From Muribaculum sp. (GTDB lineage: Bacteria; Bacteroidota; Bacteroidia; Bacteroidales; Muribaculaceae), in contig VSOZ01000010.1 of the NCBI GenBank assembly GCA_009775095.1, forward strand, positions 4,306 to 68,305: a DNA stretch of 64,000 nt, given 5' to 3'. The notes beneath the pieces are model-generated. The model searched no databases. It was not told the DNA's origin and worked only from the letters and a program-made list of their open reading frames with translations. Below, piece after piece: positions 62,872 to 64,000 of the stretch (positions within the stretch are counted from its first letter, which is position 1; every line of letters starts with the position of its first letter). Made by a program: the position numbers and the translations under genes.

Positions 62872-63909
62872 CTACTGACGATTGTAAGCAAGCGAGGTGC
62901 CTGTAAGATAGCTTATGGCGAAGTCGAGTATCGTATCGTGTCCGTCAAGAGCCTGCACAGGATCAAGATCGACAGCACAACCGGGCGTCGGCTCTATACC
63001 CTGCTCGGTAGTATTGCCTTTGGCGTCAAGTACCGAACATGCCGAAAAGCGTATGCCCCAGCCGTTAGGCAATTCGGAGTTAAACGGCATGCCGCTGCCG
63101 CCGCCGGTAGTAGAACCGGCGATGATAGTATTAGGTCTGTACTGCATTATCGACACGAAATTGTTGGCGGCGCTGAATGTACCGCGACTCGCCAGCACCA
63201 CCACAGGCTTTCCCCACATGATGCGGCCGGCATCAGCAGGGTCATAGTAATAGGCATAGGGCTTCGAAAAGTCATCATGTCCGGGACCGGTCTTGTGCGA
63301 TATGTAGCCGGCGAGAGTGCGCTCCGTGATAAAACGCCGTACTATGGTCTCGACATTTGTCATGCTGCCGCCGCCGTTGTCGCGCACATCGATAATCAAT
63401 CCGTCGCACACGTTAAGGTGCAGCAATATCTGGTCAAGATTGCTTTCTCCCACCATACTGTTGAAGCTCGAATAGCGCACATAGCCCACATTCTGAGGCA
63501 GAATAGCATAGTCCATACCACCAGCACTCAGATAGTTGAAGTTGAGATAATGCTCCTCGACGAGACGCGCGTTATAGTTTTCCGGATAGTCGCTCCACCA
63601 CTTTCTATAATATGACACATTGAACGAAGAGCTGAGATTGGTATGGCCGTCGCGCAGCTCGTTGAGCATATCGGCACATACATAGAACAACTCCTTGTCA
63701 GTCATATCATCGCTAACTTTGGCGGCATAGCGCGTGTGTATCTCATCCCAGTCGACACCCTTCTCGGTAAAGAAGCAATAGTGCTGATCCATAATAGTCC
63801 ACAGCGCCTCGAAATTACCACGCTGACTGTCGCTCCAAGACTCCAATTTATGACATGATGTCGTAGCCGCCAGCAACACGAGCATCATTAAATAACATAT
63901 GCGTTTCAT
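62872..63909 (-). CDS. S41 family lipoprotein peptidase
   Basis: 345 residues from the ATG at 63909, which overlaps the upstream stop (TGATG). A TTG one codon earlier is possible. The lipobox is AATTSC-HK. An N-terminal three-helix-like region (about 20-100) is followed by the S41 core: CDGLIIDVRDNGGGSMTNV and the nucleophile Ser in SRGTFSAANNF, then STTGGGSGMP. It resembles Bacteroidetes C-terminal-processing peptidases without an obvious PDZ insert. It forms an operon with the tricorn-like gene, suggesting linked peptide turnover. Confidence 0.9.
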   Translation of the reverse strand: MKRICYLMMLVLLAATTSCHKLESWSDSQRGNFEALWTIMDQHYCFFTEKGVDWDEIHTRYAAKVSDDMTDKELFYVCADMLNELRDGHTNLSSSFNVSYYRKWWSDYPENYNARLVEEHYLNFNYLSAGGMDYAILPQNVGYVRYSSFNSMVGESNLDQILLHLNVCDGLIIDVRDNGGGSMTNVETIVRRFITERTLAGYISHKTGPGHDDFSKPYAYYYDPADAGRIMWGKPVVVLASRGTFSAANNFVSIMQYRPNTIIAGSTTGGGSGMPFNSELPNGWGIRFSACSVLDAKGNTTEQGIEPTPGCAVDLDPVQALDGHDTILDFAISYLTGTSLAYNRQ

Positions 63910-64000
63910 CAATACAATGCTGAAATTATGCGGGCCTTTGAATCGAGGCCACGCGAAGGATTAAGACTGATCCACTCACCCGATATGCCGATGACGGCTG
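63909..64000 (-). CDS. C-terminal end of an unidentified protein (partial)
   Basis: An open frame runs from the window edge to TGA at 63911-63909. It gives about 29 residues that end RGLDSKARIISALY. The stop shares its A with the ATG of the S41 lipoprotein gene, so the genes are translationally coupled. I do not recognise the family from this fragment. Confidence 0.5.
   Translation of the reverse strand, partial: AVIGISGEWISLNPSRGLDSKARIISALY

Overview
The window looks like a chromosome segment from a gut-type Bacteroidales, most probably a Muribaculaceae (S24-7) relative. The evidence is the SusC/SusD pair, fimbrillin, DUF3575 and DUF5119 proteins, lipoproteins with acidic residues after the lipid cysteine, no obvious Shine-Dalgarno sequences, and repeated TAnnTTTG -7 promoter boxes. 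The species assignment is inference. No rRNA, tRNA or CRISPR array was found.

Layout. 1-1100 is repeat-rich accessory DNA with a DUF6291 gene. 1124-7678 (minus) is a four-gene fimbria-like surface operon: DUF3575 protein, DUF5119 lipoprotein, fimbrillin, and a very long fimbrillin with a FISUMP-like C-terminus. 8327-13841 (plus) carries pepT, miaA, an OPT oligopeptide transporter and a MATE exporter. 13842-14800 holds a small self-contained transcription unit with a 32-codon ORF, followed by decayed repeats. 14801-16274 (minus) has a small beta-barrel protein and a lipoprotein. 16774-21713 (plus) has dapB-lepB-wbqC and an M13 peptidase. 21820-32684 is housekeeping: a pseudouridine synthase with topA, a nitroreductase with dnaX, a divergent GNAT, kdtA with gltX, and a DUF3108 protein with thymidine kinase.

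32870-53119 (minus) is a polysaccharide utilization locus (PUL) and the most interesting part. In transcription order it has a membrane-spanning hybrid regulator, then one long operon: a surface glycan-binding-type lipoprotein, GH76, SusC, SusD, DUF3823, a putative glycoside hydrolase broken by a single amber codon, a DUF4965/DUF1793 protein, GH92 and GH43, ending at a strong terminator. GH76 plus GH92 point to an alpha-mannan or mannose-rich N-glycan as substrate. The regulator has a periplasmic LamG-like and Kelch-like sensor, one membrane helix, and a cytoplasmic SARP-type (OmpR-like winged helix plus BTAD-like) output. It is out of frame at a run of nine C exactly where the chain enters the cytoplasm, and one added C restores an 839-residue protein. 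Perfect 11-bp tandem repeats sit just upstream of the operon promoter, the geometry expected of SARP operators. Together these suggest a phase-variable, trans-membrane SARP switch for a mannan PUL.

53320-64000 is again mostly housekeeping or peptide metabolism: tyrS, a probably leaderless double-ATPase ABC protein, an M28 lipoprotein peptidase, sufE, a POT peptide transporter, a tricorn-like protease, an S41 lipoprotein peptidase, and the tail of an unidentified gene at the window edge.
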